64,000 nt of DNA from Kineosporiaceae bacterium (GCA_016713225.1 JADJPO010000001.1:62001-126000), one strand, 5' to 3'. Shown: positions 32,379-44,827, numbered from the stretch's first letter. The notes: generated from the letters alone by a model not told the origin. Made by a program: numbers and translations.

Positions 32379-33128
32379 CTATGGGGAAGGAGTGGTGCAC
32401 GTCGGTGCGTGGTCGACCTCGACCAGTGCCGCGTCGAAGGCGTCGAGGTGCTTCGGTGCTGCCGCGACCATGCCGGCCCATCGCTCGAGGTAGGCCTCGT
32501 TGTGCTCGTCGTGGGCCATCATGTCCAGGTGGGCCGACCAGTCGGCGACCACCGCGGCGGCAGCTCCCACGGCTCGGTCGACGATCTGGGCCGCGGCCAC
32601 GCACGCGTCACCCTGACCGGCCGACCCCCCTGACGAGGTGCGGGATCGAGCGCTGGCGCAGGCGCCTTCGTCCTGGTCGTACCGCGTCTTGGCGCCGGCC
32701 CACCGCACCAGGTCCTGCGGGCCCTCGGCCTTGGTCTCCTTCCAGATGGCCTTGGCCTGGGCGGAGGTGACGGTGCCGCGGTCGAAACCCTGTTGCGCCC
32801 CCACGTGGCGCCCCCAGTGCAGGGCCGCCGCCCGGCCGGCGTCCAGCGTGAGCGCGGCAGACTGCAACTCGGTTTCACACTCCGCCCAGGTTCCGGACGA
32901 CGCGACGCCTGCTGGGGTGGCGTCGATCGGGCCGCCGCGGGCAACACCCGGACCCGCCGAGGCGGTCGGGTGATGCGACACGGCGGACACGGGGTTGTCA
33001 GCGAGCGACGTCGGGGAGTCCCCGAGAGTGCCCCACAGTCCGACAGCGAAGAGGCCGAGGCCGATCGCTCCGGCGATCACGGCCATGGTCCGCAGCCCCC
33101 GGCGCGCAGTGGGGCGTGAAGCCGTCAC
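32379..33128 (-). CDS. Membrane-anchored or secreted protein of unknown function
   Basis: 249 residues from the GTG at 33128 (GAGGAGG upstream). A single N-terminal hydrophobic helix (TMAVIAGAIGLGLFAVGLWG) is followed by a linker and an alpha-helical extracytoplasmic domain. That domain contains WAECETELQSAALTLDAGRAAALHWGRHV and DWSAHLDMMAHDEHNEAYLERW. Several His and Cys residues are spread over the domain (CETE, GACAS, GDACV, HLDMMAHDEH), a possible metal- or copper-binding feature. No family is recognised. Confidence 0.75.
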   Translation of the reverse strand: MTASRPTARRGLRTMAVIAGAIGLGLFAVGLWGTLGDSPTSLADNPVSAVSHHPTASAGPGVARGGPIDATPAGVASSGTWAECETELQSAALTLDAGRAAALHWGRHVGAQQGFDRGTVTSAQAKAIWKETKAEGPQDLVRWAGAKTRYDQDEGACASARSRTSSGGSAGQGDACVAAAQIVDRAVGAAAAVVADWSAHLDMMAHDEHNEAYLERWAGMVAAAPKHLDAFDAALVEVDHAPTCTTPSP

Positions 33129-33289
33129 GAAGAGTCCTCCTCGAAGAGATCTGGAGGACTCAGGGTAGGGATTCAGGCGCCTTCACCTGGGTTTACGGTG
33201 ATGTTTCGCCCACGGTGGAACCCACGCTGGAACTACCGGTTCCCACTGATCGCGCTGAGTAACAGGTGCGCGAATGAGCTGATACCGAG

Positions 33290-34186
33290 TCAGTCGTCGG
33301 CGAGGGTGACGTTCAAGCCACCGACCAGGCTGCCGGCGATGTTGTACAGCACCGCCCCCAACGTGGTCAGGGCCATGATCGTCAACACGTTGAACACGGC
33401 CACCAGGGTGGCGAACGAGATCACGCGGCTGAGCCCGACGTAGTCGTAGAGGTCGAACTGCGACTTGACGCCACCGACGTCGCGCAGGGTGCCGTTGAGG
33501 GAGTCGAACACCCCCATGCCGTTGAGCACCTGCCAGAGGATCACCGTGGCCACCACCAGGGCGACCCCGAGCGCCACGGACAGCAGGAACGACAGCTTCA
33601 GCGCCGACCAGGGATCGACCCGAGCCAAGGTGAGGCGCACCGTGCGCGGCGCACCGACCGGTGCCGGTTGACCCACCGGGACGGGCGATCCGGGAGCCGG
33701 CTGCGGCATGCCCACGGGGCTGGGCACGGGGGCAGGCTTCACCGGGGGCGCACTCGACGGGGCCGGCGATCCGGCACCGGGCGGCACCGCGCCCATCGGA
33801 CGGGTCGGGGCTGCCGGGGCAACGCGAGGCAGGTCATCGCGCACCGTGGTGGTGGCCGCGGGCCGCACCGTCTCGGTGGCCGCCTTCACCAACGGGGACG
33901 GTGCCGGACGCGCGGGTGAGGTGCTCGGGCTGCCCGACCCGCCGGGCTTGCCGGTCGGCGAGGGCTTCGGGGGGGCCGCCGCGGGTACCGCAGCCATCGG
34001 AACAGTGGCCCCCGCGGACGACGAGCCGGAATCACCCGACGACGGACGCCCTGCTCCGTTGGAAGAACCCGGGGAACCCCCCGGCGTCGGCTTGGTGGCG
34101 TCCTTGGCGGCCTCGCCGGGGGTACCCGGACGTGGGGAGACCTTGGGGGCCGTCCCCTGACGGGAACCCTGATCGGACGAACTCAC
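33290..34186 (-). CDS. DUF3566 transmembrane protein
   Basis: 298 residues (GTG at 34186). The first ~170 residues are a Pro/Ala/Ser/Thr-rich disordered region. The C-terminal ~125 residues are DUF3566: RTVRLTLARVDPWSALKLSFLLSV, then two helices around ALGVALVVATVILWQVLNGM and FATLVAVFNVLTIMALTTLGAVLYN, ending in GLNVTLADD. The family is nearly always next to gyrA in actinobacteria. The function is unknown, with links to cell-wall/division sites suggested by its mycobacterial neighbourhood. Confidence 0.92.
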   Translation of the reverse strand: MSSSDQGSRQGTAPKVSPRPGTPGEAAKDATKPTPGGSPGSSNGAGRPSSGDSGSSSAGATVPMAAVPAAAPPKPSPTGKPGGSGSPSTSPARPAPSPLVKAATETVRPAATTTVRDDLPRVAPAAPTRPMGAVPPGAGSPAPSSAPPVKPAPVPSPVGMPQPAPGSPVPVGQPAPVGAPRTVRLTLARVDPWSALKLSFLLSVALGVALVVATVILWQVLNGMGVFDSLNGTLRDVGGVKSQFDLYDYVGLSRVISFATLVAVFNVLTIMALTTLGAVLYNIAGSLVGGLNVTLADD

Positions 34187-34337
34187 CGCTCACCTCCGCG
34201 ACGCTGACGTCTTCGACGGTACGGCACTGGGAGCCCCCGCCGTCGCTGATCACCCGGTTCAGCAAGCCATGCGCCATGTGACGGCACCGATGCTATCCGC
34301 TGCTGATGACCTTCCCCAGCCGTAGCCGGGGTCGGAT

Positions 34338-37019
<2,682 letters not shown>

Positions 37020-37074
37020 GGGAATCCTCTACTCGCGCAAGGGTTTTCAGCAGTATTCGGTCGTTCTGCGCCGA

Positions 37075-37090
37075 TGTTTCACGGGAAACA
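37075..37090. promoter_or_regulatory. parS-like palindrome in the gyrB-gyrA gap
   Basis: TGTTTCACGGGAAACA differs from the perfect parS palindrome at one central base (CACGGG instead of CACGTG). It lies between gyrB and gyrA, ~14 kb from the parAB cluster, in the same range as known origin-proximal ParB sites. Confidence 0.6.
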
Positions 37091-37105
37091 TCCGGACCTG
37101 AGCCA

Positions 37106-39208
37106 TCAAATGTCGAGGAAACGGACATCCTTGGCGTTGCGTTGAATGAACGAACGTCGCGACTCGACGTCCTCGCCCATCAGCACCGAGAACACCTCGT
37201 CGGCGGCGGCCGCGTCGTCCAGGGTCACCTGCCGCAGGATGCGGTGCGCCGGGTCCATCGTGGTCTCCCACAACTCGTCGGCGTTCATCTCGCCCAGACC
37301 CTTGTAGCGCTGGATGCCCTCTTCCTTGGGCAGCTTCTTGGCCCGGGCCAGGCCGTCGGCCACCACGGCGTCCCGCTCACGGTCGCTGTAGACGTAGTCC
37401 GGCTCGGACTTGTTCCACTTGATCTTGTACAGCGGTGGGGCGGCCAGGTAGACGTACCCGCCGTCCACGAGGGGGCGCATGAACCGGAACAGCAGCGTCA
37501 GCAGCAGCGTGGTGATGTGCTGACCGTCGACGTCGGCGTCCGCCATCAGGACGATCTTGTGATAACGCAGCTTCTCGAGGTCGAAGTCCTCGCCGACCCC
37601 GGTACCGAAGGCGCTGATCAGCGCCTGCACCTCGGTGTTGGCCATGACCTTGTCGATCCGGGCCTTCTCGACGTTCAGGATCTTGCCGCGGATCGGCAGG
37701 ATCGCCTGGGTGCGCGGGTCGCGGCCCATCTTGGCCGAGCCGCCGGCGGAGTCACCCTCGACGATGTAGATCTCGGATTCCTCGGGGTTGGTCGACTGGC
37801 AGTCGGCCAGCTTGCCGGGTAGGCCGCCACCGCCCATCAGGCCCTTGCGCCGGGTGGCCTCCCGGGCCTTGCGGGCCGCCATCCGCGCCGCGGCGGCCTG
37901 CACCGACTTGTTGATCACCATCTTGGCGTCGCGCGGGTGGGAGTCGAGCCAGTCGGTGAGGTGCTGCCGGACGACGCGCTGCACGAAGGTCTTGGCCTCG
38001 GTGTTGCCCAGCTTGGTCTTGGTCTGGCCCTCGAACTGCGGCTCACCCAGCTTGATCGAGACCACCGCGGTCAAGCCCTCACGGATATCGTCGCCGGTGA
38101 GGTTGTCGTCCTTCTCCTTGAGCAGCTTCTGGTCGCGGGCGTACTCGTTGACCAGCGTGGTCAACGCCGCCCGGAAGCCCTCCTCGTGGGTGCCGCCCTC
38201 GTGGGTGTTGATGGTGTTGGCGTAGGTGTGCACGCTCTCGGAGTACGCCGTCGTCCACTGCATGGCGATCTCGACGCTCAACCGGCGCTCGGCGTCCTCG
38301 GCCTCGAAGTCGATGATCTCGTCGTGCACCGCCTCGGACTTCTTGCTCGTGTTGAGGTGCCGCACGTAGTCGACCAGGCCACCGTCGTACCGGAAGTTCG
38401 CGGACGGCGCGGTGCCCTCGTCGTCGGCGTGGTCGGGGCGCTCGTCGACCAGGGTGATCTGCAGGCCCTTGTTCAGGAAGGCCATCTGCTGGAACCGCGA
38501 CCGCAGCGTCTCGAAGTCGAAGACCGTGGTCTCGAAGATCTCGGTGCTGGGCCAGAACGTCACGGTGGTGCCGGTGAGTTCGGTCGCCTCACCCTGCGCC
38601 AGCGGCGCCACCGGGACGCCGGTGCGGTAGGACTGCCGCCAGGTCGAGCCCTCGCGACGCACCTCGACGTCGACCCGGTCGCTCAGCGCGTTGACCACGG
38701 AGACCCCGACGCCGTGCAGACCGCCGGAGACCGCGTAGCCACTGCCGCCGAACTTGCCGCCGGCGTGCAGCACGGTCAGCACCACCTCGACAGCGGGCTT
38801 GCCCTCGGACTCGACGATGTCGACCGGGATGCCTCGGCCGTTGTCGACCACCCGGACACCGCCGTTGGCGAGCAGGCTCACCTCGATGGTGTCGCAGTAG
38901 CCCGCGAGGGCCTCGTCGACAGCGTTGTCCACGACCTCGTAGACCAAGTGGTGCAACCCGCGTTCACCGGTCGAGCCGATGTACATCCCGGGACGTTTCC
39001 GGACCGCCTCGAGCCCCTCGAGCACCGTGATGGCACTGGCGTCATAGTCGCTGTGGCCGTTGGATCCGGACGACCCGGCGGAATCCGGGGTCTTCGCCGG
39101 GGTGGTTTCGCTGATCTGATCGGTCACAGGTGGTCGGGCTCCTGACGGGGTCGTCGGGGACGAGATCTCGGACGAAGCCCCCGGCATTGGTGGGACGGTC
39201 GATGTCAC
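37106..39208 (-). CDS. gyrB: DNA gyrase subunit B
   Basis: 700 residues from the GTG at 39208, with shorter alternatives at 39187 and 39127; the first ~50 residues are a non-conserved Ser/Pro/Thr extension. The GHKL ATPase domain has YEVVDNAVDEALAGY, VVDNGRGIPVD and GGLHGVGVSVVNALS; the transducer follows. The Toprim domain has EIYIVEGDSAGGSAKMGRD, RGKILNVEKA and LMADADVDGQHI; the tail ends AKDVRFLDI. It provides ATP-driven strand passage for gyrase. Gene order gyrB-gyrA is conserved. Confidence 0.98.
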   Translation of the reverse strand: MTSTVPPMPGASSEISSPTTPSGARPPVTDQISETTPAKTPDSAGSSGSNGHSDYDASAITVLEGLEAVRKRPGMYIGSTGERGLHHLVYEVVDNAVDEALAGYCDTIEVSLLANGGVRVVDNGRGIPVDIVESEGKPAVEVVLTVLHAGGKFGGSGYAVSGGLHGVGVSVVNALSDRVDVEVRREGSTWRQSYRTGVPVAPLAQGEATELTGTTVTFWPSTEIFETTVFDFETLRSRFQQMAFLNKGLQITLVDERPDHADDEGTAPSANFRYDGGLVDYVRHLNTSKKSEAVHDEIIDFEAEDAERRLSVEIAMQWTTAYSESVHTYANTINTHEGGTHEEGFRAALTTLVNEYARDQKLLKEKDDNLTGDDIREGLTAVVSIKLGEPQFEGQTKTKLGNTEAKTFVQRVVRQHLTDWLDSHPRDAKMVINKSVQAAAARMAARKAREATRRKGLMGGGGLPGKLADCQSTNPEESEIYIVEGDSAGGSAKMGRDPRTQAILPIRGKILNVEKARIDKVMANTEVQALISAFGTGVGEDFDLEKLRYHKIVLMADADVDGQHITTLLLTLLFRFMRPLVDGGYVYLAAPPLYKIKWNKSEPDYVYSDRERDAVVADGLARAKKLPKEEGIQRYKGLGEMNADELWETTMDPAHRILRQVTLDDAAAADEVFSVLMGEDVESRRSFIQRNAKDVRFLDI

Positions 39209-39595
39209 CGCTGTCGGACGCCACGGAGCCGTCGTCCAGGGGTGCCGAACACGACCGTCCGGTCTGCCGTCATCTTACCGTGGCCGGGCCCCTCGGCCTG
39301 CGTTGTCCACAGCCCTGGAGCAGCATGTCTGGCTGCCACTGACGCGACGACAGATCGGGCTGTGACTCCCTCTACGTACCTACCCGTTTCAGGGCCTCAC
39401 GAGGCCGCACACGTGGCGGGCGAGAACCGCACGAAAAGGTCGTGGCCGGAGGTCAACGGCACGTCCACGCCAGGTACAACGCAGGTCTTGTTGTGGTGTA
39501 CATCCGCCCGAATGCGACGATTCTCATGGTCGACTCATGGTCTGCGGGGGTGATCACTGTTTCGCTGGGGTGATCTCGTAGAAGGGGAGCACCTC
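39209..39595. other. Intergenic region upstream of gyrB with a DnaA box
   Basis: 387 bp between divergent genes. It contains a perfect DnaA box TTGTCCACA at 39303-39311 and relatively AT-rich stretches around 39480-39560, likely to hold the promoters of gyrB and of the secreted protein gene. No gene is seen. Confidence 0.55.
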
Positions 39596-40057
39596 ATGAG
39601 AACCCTGCGCGCCGTCATGGCCTCCGTCGTCGTGTCCGCTGCCTGCTGTGCAGCCGCCGTCCCCGTGGAGGCCGCGGTGGCGGCCCCGAGCGCCGCCACG
39701 GTGGTCTCGAGCGCCGCCACGGTGGTCTCGACCGTGGGCCGCGACTGGACCGGCACGTACACCAAGGGCAGTTCCAGCGGCACGGCGAAGTTCACCGCGG
39801 TGCGGGCCATCGGCTTCGGCTCGATGCGCGGCTACATCGGCAACCTGGTCATGGGGGGCACGACCCGGCTGGGCGGCGAGTACTGGAGCACGCAGGCCCC
39901 CGGCCAGCGCTTCGTGTACTGGAACAACACCACCACAGGGGCCACCGGCATGTCCGCCACCCTCACCGTGGTCGATGCGACGACCGAGTCCGGCCCGGTG
40001 ACCTGGTACGACGCCCGAGGAAACGTGACGGCTACCGGCACGCTGACGATTCACTGA
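39596..40057 (+). CDS. Small secreted protein, unknown function
   Basis: 153 residues (ATG 39596, GGGGAG six bases upstream). The signal peptide (LRAVMASVVVSAACCAAAVP) ends near VEAAVA. A duplicated AATVVSSAATVVS segment (21-bp tandem repeat at ~39697-39738) follows. The mature ~105 residues are beta-rich (DWTGTYTKGSSSGTAKFTAV, TRLGGEYWSTQAPGQRFVYW, ATLTVVDATTESGPVTWYD), suggesting a small beta-barrel or lipocalin-like fold. It is the only plus-strand gene inside the minus-strand dnaA-gyrA block, so it is probably an insertion. Confidence 0.72.
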   Translation: MRTLRAVMASVVVSAACCAAAVPVEAAVAAPSAATVVSSAATVVSTVGRDWTGTYTKGSSSGTAKFTAVRAIGFGSMRGYIGNLVMGGTTRLGGEYWSTQAPGQRFVYWNNTTTGATGMSATLTVVDATTESGPVTWYDARGNVTATGTLTIH

Positions 40058-40063
40058 GCCGAC

Positions 40064-40699
40064 TCAGCCGTAGGTGTCCCGGGGGCCCACCCCACCCGGC
40101 GCGACCCAGGCACCCTTGCGCCAGGACGGCGCGTTCGGACCCTGCACGACGATCCGGTCGACGACGCCCTCGCCCACCTCCTCGGTGAGCCGGCGCATGA
40201 TCGTCGGAACCAGCAGCCGCAACTGCGTGGCCCAGGTGGTCGAGTCGGCGCGCACCGTCAGCACGCCGTCCGAGAACGTCTCGGGATGGCAGTGGGCGGC
40301 GATCTCCTCACCCACCACCGCCGCCCAGCGGCCGATCACCCCGCCCACCGCGACTGGCGCCTGCCAGCCGCGGTCGGTCACCAACCGGTCGATCCCGGTT
40401 CCGATCAGCTGCGGGTCACGGGCATCGGGGCGGGCGCCGGACCGCAGCGGTCCCGCGCCGTCGCCGCGGGCCGCAGCCCGGGACGCCGCGCGCTGGGCCG
40501 CCGCCGAACCGGGTGGTGCCCCCGGCGATCCCGGGCGCAGACCCCGTTCCCGGGCCGCGGCCCGGACCCGGTTCAGCGCCAGCCGGACCGGGTCGTCCTC
40601 GATGTCCGGGGTGCCGGCCGCTGGCTGCTGGTCCGGCTGCTGGTCCGGCTGCTGGTTTGGTTGGTGGTTCGGCTGGTGAGGAGGCTGGTCACCGGACAC
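40064..40699 (-). CDS. DUF721 (DciA-like) protein
   Basis: A 211-residue protein. It has a Gln/Pro-rich start (repeated PNQQPDQQP-like), a conserved DIEDDPVRLALNRVRAAARERG segment and the DUF721 C-terminal domain (WQAPVAVGGVIGRWAAVVGEEIAAHCHPETF, LTVRADSTTWATQLRLLVPTIMRRL). DUF721 proteins of this locus are DciA-like and associate with replicative helicase loading. It overlaps recF by 11 nt. Confidence 0.9.
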   Translation of the reverse strand: MSGDQPPHQPNHQPNQQPDQQPDQQPAAGTPDIEDDPVRLALNRVRAAARERGLRPGSPGAPPGSAAAQRAASRAAARGDGAGPLRSGARPDARDPQLIGTGIDRLVTDRGWQAPVAVGGVIGRWAAVVGEEIAAHCHPETFSDGVLTVRADSTTWATQLRLLVPTIMRRLTEEVGEGVVDRIVVQGPNAPSWRKGAWVAPGGVGPRDTYG

Positions 40700-41903
40700 G
40701 GTTCACCTCGCCGCCCATCACGTCGATCCGCGCGCCCTCCAGCAACTGCGGGACGTCGTCCGGCACCGCCGCGGTGATCAGCACCTGCTCGGCGCCGGCG
40801 ACCAACTCGGCCAGCCGGGTGCGGCGTCCGGCATCGAGCTCGGCGAACACGTCGTCCAGGATCAGCACCGGTTCGCCGTCACCGTCCCCGCTGGTGTCGG
40901 CGCGCAACAGCTCGTACGAGGCCAGCCGCAGTGCGAGCGCGTACGACCACGACTCGCCGTGGCTGGCATACCCCTTGGCCGGCACGATCATGGTCGAGCC
41001 CCCGGCCCCGGTGATGGCCCCGGCTCCGACCGAGCTGCCGCCGAAGTCGAGCGAGAGCACCAGATCGTCGCGGTGGGGGCCCACCAGGCTCACGCCGCGC
41101 TCGAGCTCGCGCGGGCGTACCCGGGCCAGGGCCTCGAGCAGTCGCGCGGCGAGCAGGTCACGATGTCGATCGGCCGGGGGCAGGTCGACCGTGACGTCCT
41201 CACCCAGGCTGGAGCGGTAGTCGATGCGGGCCACGCCCTGCCCGCCCGAGACATCCAGGTAGGCCTTCTCGACCAGTGGCTGCAGCAGGTGCACCAGGTG
41301 CAGCCTGCCGGCCAGCAGTTCGGCACCCGCGGTGGCCAGGTGGGCGTCCCAGACGTCGAGGGTCCGGACGTCGCCGCGGCCGGCGCGCATCGAGGCGCCG
41401 GCCGACTTCAGCAGCGCATTGCGTTGTTTGAGCACCTTGTCGACCTCGGCCCGCACCCCGGCGAACCGCGGCGCCCGGGCCACCAGCAGGTCGTCCATGA
41501 ACCGGCGCCGACCGTCGGGGTCGCCCTTGACCAGGCTGAGGTCCTCGGGAGCGAACAGCACCGTGCGCAACATGCCGAGCACCTCCCGCGGCCGCGGCAC
41601 CGGCGCCCGGTTGATCCGGGCCCGGTTGGCCGACCCGGGCACGATCTCGAGCTCGACCAGGGTGTCGCGCCCCGCGCGGGCGATCGCCGTCCGCACCACC
41701 GCCCGGCCGGCCCCGATCCGCACCAGTGGCGCATCGTTGGGCACCCGGTGGCTCGACAGCGCCGCCACGTAGCCGATCGCCTCGACCAGGTTGGTCTTAC
41801 CCTGCCCGTTCGGACCGATCAGTGCACTGACGCCGCCGTCCAACGGCAGCTCGACCGTCGCGTACGACCGGAAGTCGCTCAGCGAGAGGTGGGTGACGTG
41901 CAC
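40689..41903 (-). CDS. recF: DNA replication and repair protein RecF
   Basis: 404 residues from the GTG at 41903. It is an SMC-like ABC ATPase with HLSLSDFRSYATVELPLDGG, the Walker A ALIGPNGQGKTNLVEAIGYVA, VLFAPEDLSLVKGDPDGRRRFMDD, signature KGYASHGESWSYALALRLASYE and Walker B VLILDDVFAELDAGRR. It loads RecA at gaps as part of RecFOR. The order dnaA-dnaN-gnd-recF-DUF721-gyrB is intact. Confidence 0.97.
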   Translation of the reverse strand: MHVTHLSLSDFRSYATVELPLDGGVSALIGPNGQGKTNLVEAIGYVAALSSHRVPNDAPLVRIGAGRAVVRTAIARAGRDTLVELEIVPGSANRARINRAPVPRPREVLGMLRTVLFAPEDLSLVKGDPDGRRRFMDDLLVARAPRFAGVRAEVDKVLKQRNALLKSAGASMRAGRGDVRTLDVWDAHLATAGAELLAGRLHLVHLLQPLVEKAYLDVSGGQGVARIDYRSSLGEDVTVDLPPADRHRDLLAARLLEALARVRPRELERGVSLVGPHRDDLVLSLDFGGSSVGAGAITGAGGSTMIVPAKGYASHGESWSYALALRLASYELLRADTSGDGDGEPVLILDDVFAELDAGRRTRLAELVAGAEQVLITAAVPDDVPQLLEGARIDVMGGEVNRVR

Positions 41904-41961
41904 CCCGCCATCCTCTCGCGCTCGGCCGGGCTGTGCGGCGCCGTCGGCCGCGTCCGTCGTC

Positions 41962-42900
41962 CTACTCGGTCTTCTGGACGGCGCCCGCGCCGGACGTCGG
42001 ACCGGCGGTGGTCACCGCGTGGCCACCGAACTGGTTGCGCAGCGCGGCGACCGCCTTCATCGCGGGGGAGTCCTCCTGGCGCGAGGCGAACCGGGCGAAC
42101 AGCGCCGCCGAGATCACCGGCATCGGCACCGAGTTGGCGATGGCCTCCTCGACCGTCCAGCGGCCCTCGCCGGAGTCGTTCACATAGCCCTTGATGTCGT
42201 CCAGGTTCGGGTCGGTCTCGAGGGCCTTGACCAGCAGGTCGAGCAGCCACGATCGCACCACGGTGCCGCGGGTCCAGGCCTGGAAGCAGCCGTGCACGTC
42301 GGTGACGATGTCCTTGGCGGCCAACAGTTCATAGCCCTCGGCGTAGGCCTGCATCAGGCCGTACTCGATGCCGTTGTGCACCATCTTCGCGTAGTGGCCG
42401 GCGCCGACCGCCCCGGCGTGCACGAAACCCTCCTCGCGCGGGCCCTCGGGGCGCAGCGCGTCGAAGACCGGCATCGCCCGCTCGACCAGCGTGGCGTCCC
42501 CACCGACCATCAGGCCGTAGCCGTTGTCCAGTCCCCAGACCCCGCCGGAGACTCCACAGTCGAGGTAGCCGATGCCGCGCTCGGCCAGCGAGGCCGCGTT
42601 GACCGTGTCGTCGGTGAAGCGGGAGTTGCCGCCCTCGATGACCAGATCGCCCTCGGCGAGGTGCTGCTTCAGTGCGGCCACGGTGTCGGTGGTGGGCGTG
42701 CCGTGCGGGACCATGATCCACACGATCCGGGGCGCCGGCAGCGCGGCGACCAGGGCCTCGATCGAGTCGACGTCCCGCACCTCGGGGTTGAAATCAAAGC
42801 CGGTGACCTCGAGTCCCGCGCGACGCAGCCGGGTGCGCATGTTGCCACCCATCTTGCCCAGACCGACCAGACCGATGTGCACGCTGGAGCCCCTCTTCAT
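41962..42900 (-). CDS. gnd: 6-phosphogluconate dehydrogenase, decarboxylating (short form)
   Basis: 312 residues, the short ~300-residue type found between dnaN and recF in actinobacteria. The NAD(P)-binding N-terminus is HIGLVGLGKMGGNMRTRL; the catalytic region has EGGNSRFTDD, YLDCGVSGGVWGLDNGYGLMVGGD and GHYAKMVHNGIEYGLMQAYAEG (catalytic Lys). The C-terminal helices end with VVRSWLLDLL and GEGRWTVEEAI. It oxidises 6-phosphogluconate to ribulose-5-phosphate and CO2. Confidence 0.95.
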   Translation of the reverse strand: MKRGSSVHIGLVGLGKMGGNMRTRLRRAGLEVTGFDFNPEVRDVDSIEALVAALPAPRIVWIMVPHGTPTTDTVAALKQHLAEGDLVIEGGNSRFTDDTVNAASLAERGIGYLDCGVSGGVWGLDNGYGLMVGGDATLVERAMPVFDALRPEGPREEGFVHAGAVGAGHYAKMVHNGIEYGLMQAYAEGYELLAAKDIVTDVHGCFQAWTRGTVVRSWLLDLLVKALETDPNLDDIKGYVNDSGEGRWTVEEAIANSVPMPVISAALFARFASRQEDSPAMKAVAALRNQFGGHAVTTAGPTSGAGAVQKTE

Positions 42901-43018
42901 CGACTTCTGCTGTCAACTTCGCTGTGAGTTCCGACCCGGACGACGCGTCGCGGCTCGAGTGGAATCGTGTGCTGCCGATGGTGCCGGGTCGGGGTGGCTC
43001 GAGGGTGCTCGCCGCGCC

Positions 43019-44137
43019 TCAGCTGTTCAGCCGGACCGGCAGCACGAGATAGCGGAAGCTCACGTCGTGCTCACCGGCGGCCGAGATGACCACCGGTTTG
43101 GTGGGCTGGGTGAACGTCAACCGGGTGGCGTCCCCGACCACGCCGGACAGGCCCTCGAGCAGGTACTGCGGGTTGAACGCGAGCACGACCTCATCGCCGG
43201 ACAGCTCGGCCTCGACGGCCTCGGAGGCCTGGGCGTCCTCGCCCTGACCCGCCTCGAGCACGATGGCGCCGTCCCCGAACCGCAGCCGGACGGCGGCGTG
43301 GCGGCCCGCGACCAGCGAGACCCGTCGGGCGGCCTCGGCCAAGGCGGAGGTGGAGACCTCGGCCGAGCCGAGGTGCTCGCTGGGGAACAGGCCGAGCACC
43401 TGGGGGTACTCGCCGTCCATGAGCAGCGAGGTGGTGCGGCGTCCGCCGGCCTCGAAACCGATCAGCTCGCCGGCGCCGTCCGCGGGCAGGGCGAGGGTGA
43501 CGTCGCCGATGGCACCGAGCGCCTTGGAGACCTCGGACAGCGTGCGGGCGCGCACCAACGCCGTCGCCTGGACACCGGGGGTGGCCGGGCGCCAGGGCAG
43601 GGTGCGCACGGCCAGGCGGTAGCGGTCGGTCGCCATCAGGGTGAGCTTCTCGCCGTCGATGACGGCCTGGATGCCGGTCAGCACCGGGCGGGTGTCATCG
43701 CGGCTGGCGGCGACTGTGACCTGGGCGACGGCCTGGGTGAGGTCGTGGCCGCCGACCACGCCGGCGGCCTCCGGCATGGTGGGCAGGCTCGGGTAGTCGT
43801 CGACCGGCATGGTCAGCAAGGTGAACCGGCTGGCGCCGCAGGTGAGCTCGACCCGGGAACCGTCGGTGGCGACGTCCACCGGCCAGTTCGGCAGCGAGCG
43901 CGAGATGTCGGCGAGCAGTCGGCCCGAGACCAGCACGGTGCCGGGATCGGCCACGTCCGCAGCGACCTCGATGCGAGCCGAGACCTCGTAGTCGAAGCTG
44001 CTCAGCCTCAGCACGCCATCAGCGGACGCCTCGAGCAGCAGACCGGCCAGCACCGGCACGGGCGGGTTGGTCGGCAGCGCACGGGCCACCCAGGTGACTG
44101 CCTCGGCCAGGACATCACGCTCGACCCGGAACTTCAC
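43019..44137 (-). CDS. dnaN: DNA polymerase III beta sliding clamp
   Basis: 372 residues with three clamp domains. MKFRVERDVLAEAVTWVARALP starts domain 1; EVSARIEV and the DYPSLP loop lie in the middle; TRPVLTGIQAVIDGEKLTLMATDRYRLAVR and the VSLVAGRHAAVRLRFGDG segment mark domains 2-3. The tail ends RYLVLPVRLNS, the expected MPVRL-like end. It encircles DNA at the fork and is separated from dnaA by oriC. Confidence 0.98.
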   Translation of the reverse strand: MKFRVERDVLAEAVTWVARALPTNPPVPVLAGLLLEASADGVLRLSSFDYEVSARIEVAADVADPGTVLVSGRLLADISRSLPNWPVDVATDGSRVELTCGASRFTLLTMPVDDYPSLPTMPEAAGVVGGHDLTQAVAQVTVAASRDDTRPVLTGIQAVIDGEKLTLMATDRYRLAVRTLPWRPATPGVQATALVRARTLSEVSKALGAIGDVTLALPADGAGELIGFEAGGRRTTSLLMDGEYPQVLGLFPSEHLGSAEVSTSALAEAARRVSLVAGRHAAVRLRFGDGAIVLEAGQGEDAQASEAVEAELSGDEVVLAFNPQYLLEGLSGVVGDATRLTFTQPTKPVVISAAGEHDVSFRYLVLPVRLNS

Positions 44138-44537
44138 GACCTCCGCCTTTCTGCGCCGCTGCGACGGGCCGATCCCTGATCCGGCGCCGGATGGCCGGTG
44201 CCAGGGGATGACGTCGTCCGCACGGATGACTGCTCGACGTGCCGGTGCCTCGGGGAAGTGGGCCGGGGGCTGATGCTGCTGCAGCGGTCCGGAGGCCGGC
44301 TCGGCACGACAGTACGCGAGTCGGCTCGACCAGGTGAAGCCGAGCCGGAAGGACAGGACATCCGGGGGAGGGCGGTTGTCCTCGGAGTAGGTGTGACCGT
44401 CCGGGGGCGCACCGGATCTCGCACGGATCCGGCACGGGATCTCGAACGGGGTCTCACGGGATCACGGAGCGGTCCATGTGGGCGGGCGATTCATCAAGTC
44501 ATCTCTCTCTCGGGTTTGTCATAGGGGGTGTGGGCCC

Positions 44538-44546
44538 TGTGGGTAA
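44538..44546 (-). promoter_or_regulatory. DnaA box (one mismatch)
   Basis: TGTGGGTAA, the complement of TTACCCACA, one base from TTATCCACA. Confidence 0.6.
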
Positions 44547-44806
44547 CCCGGTATCGGCGCAGGTCAGACGGAAGATGAGGGTGTCGACCGACGGTGGATG
44601 GCCACGTCTCGGCGGTGGATTGCGGCTCGAGAACTCCATCTCCTGCCCAACGGGCCGTCGGGGTGTGCACACCGTTCGGACGCGGGCCCACACCCGAACC
44701 CTGGTCGTCCCCGCGGCGTCCACAGTCTGTCCACCGGGTGCGCGGAGGGTCCGCACGCCGGATCGGGACGGGTGCGATGTACGGACAGTTATCGGTCGAC
44801 CGCAAA

Positions 44807-44827
44807 CTATCCACAGGGTTGTCCCCA
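44807..44827 (+). promoter_or_regulatory. Two adjacent DnaA boxes (each one mismatch)
   Basis: CTATCCACA (44807-44815) and TTGTCCCCA (44819-44827), same orientation, three bases apart. This spacing is typical of cooperative DnaA sites. Confidence 0.6.
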
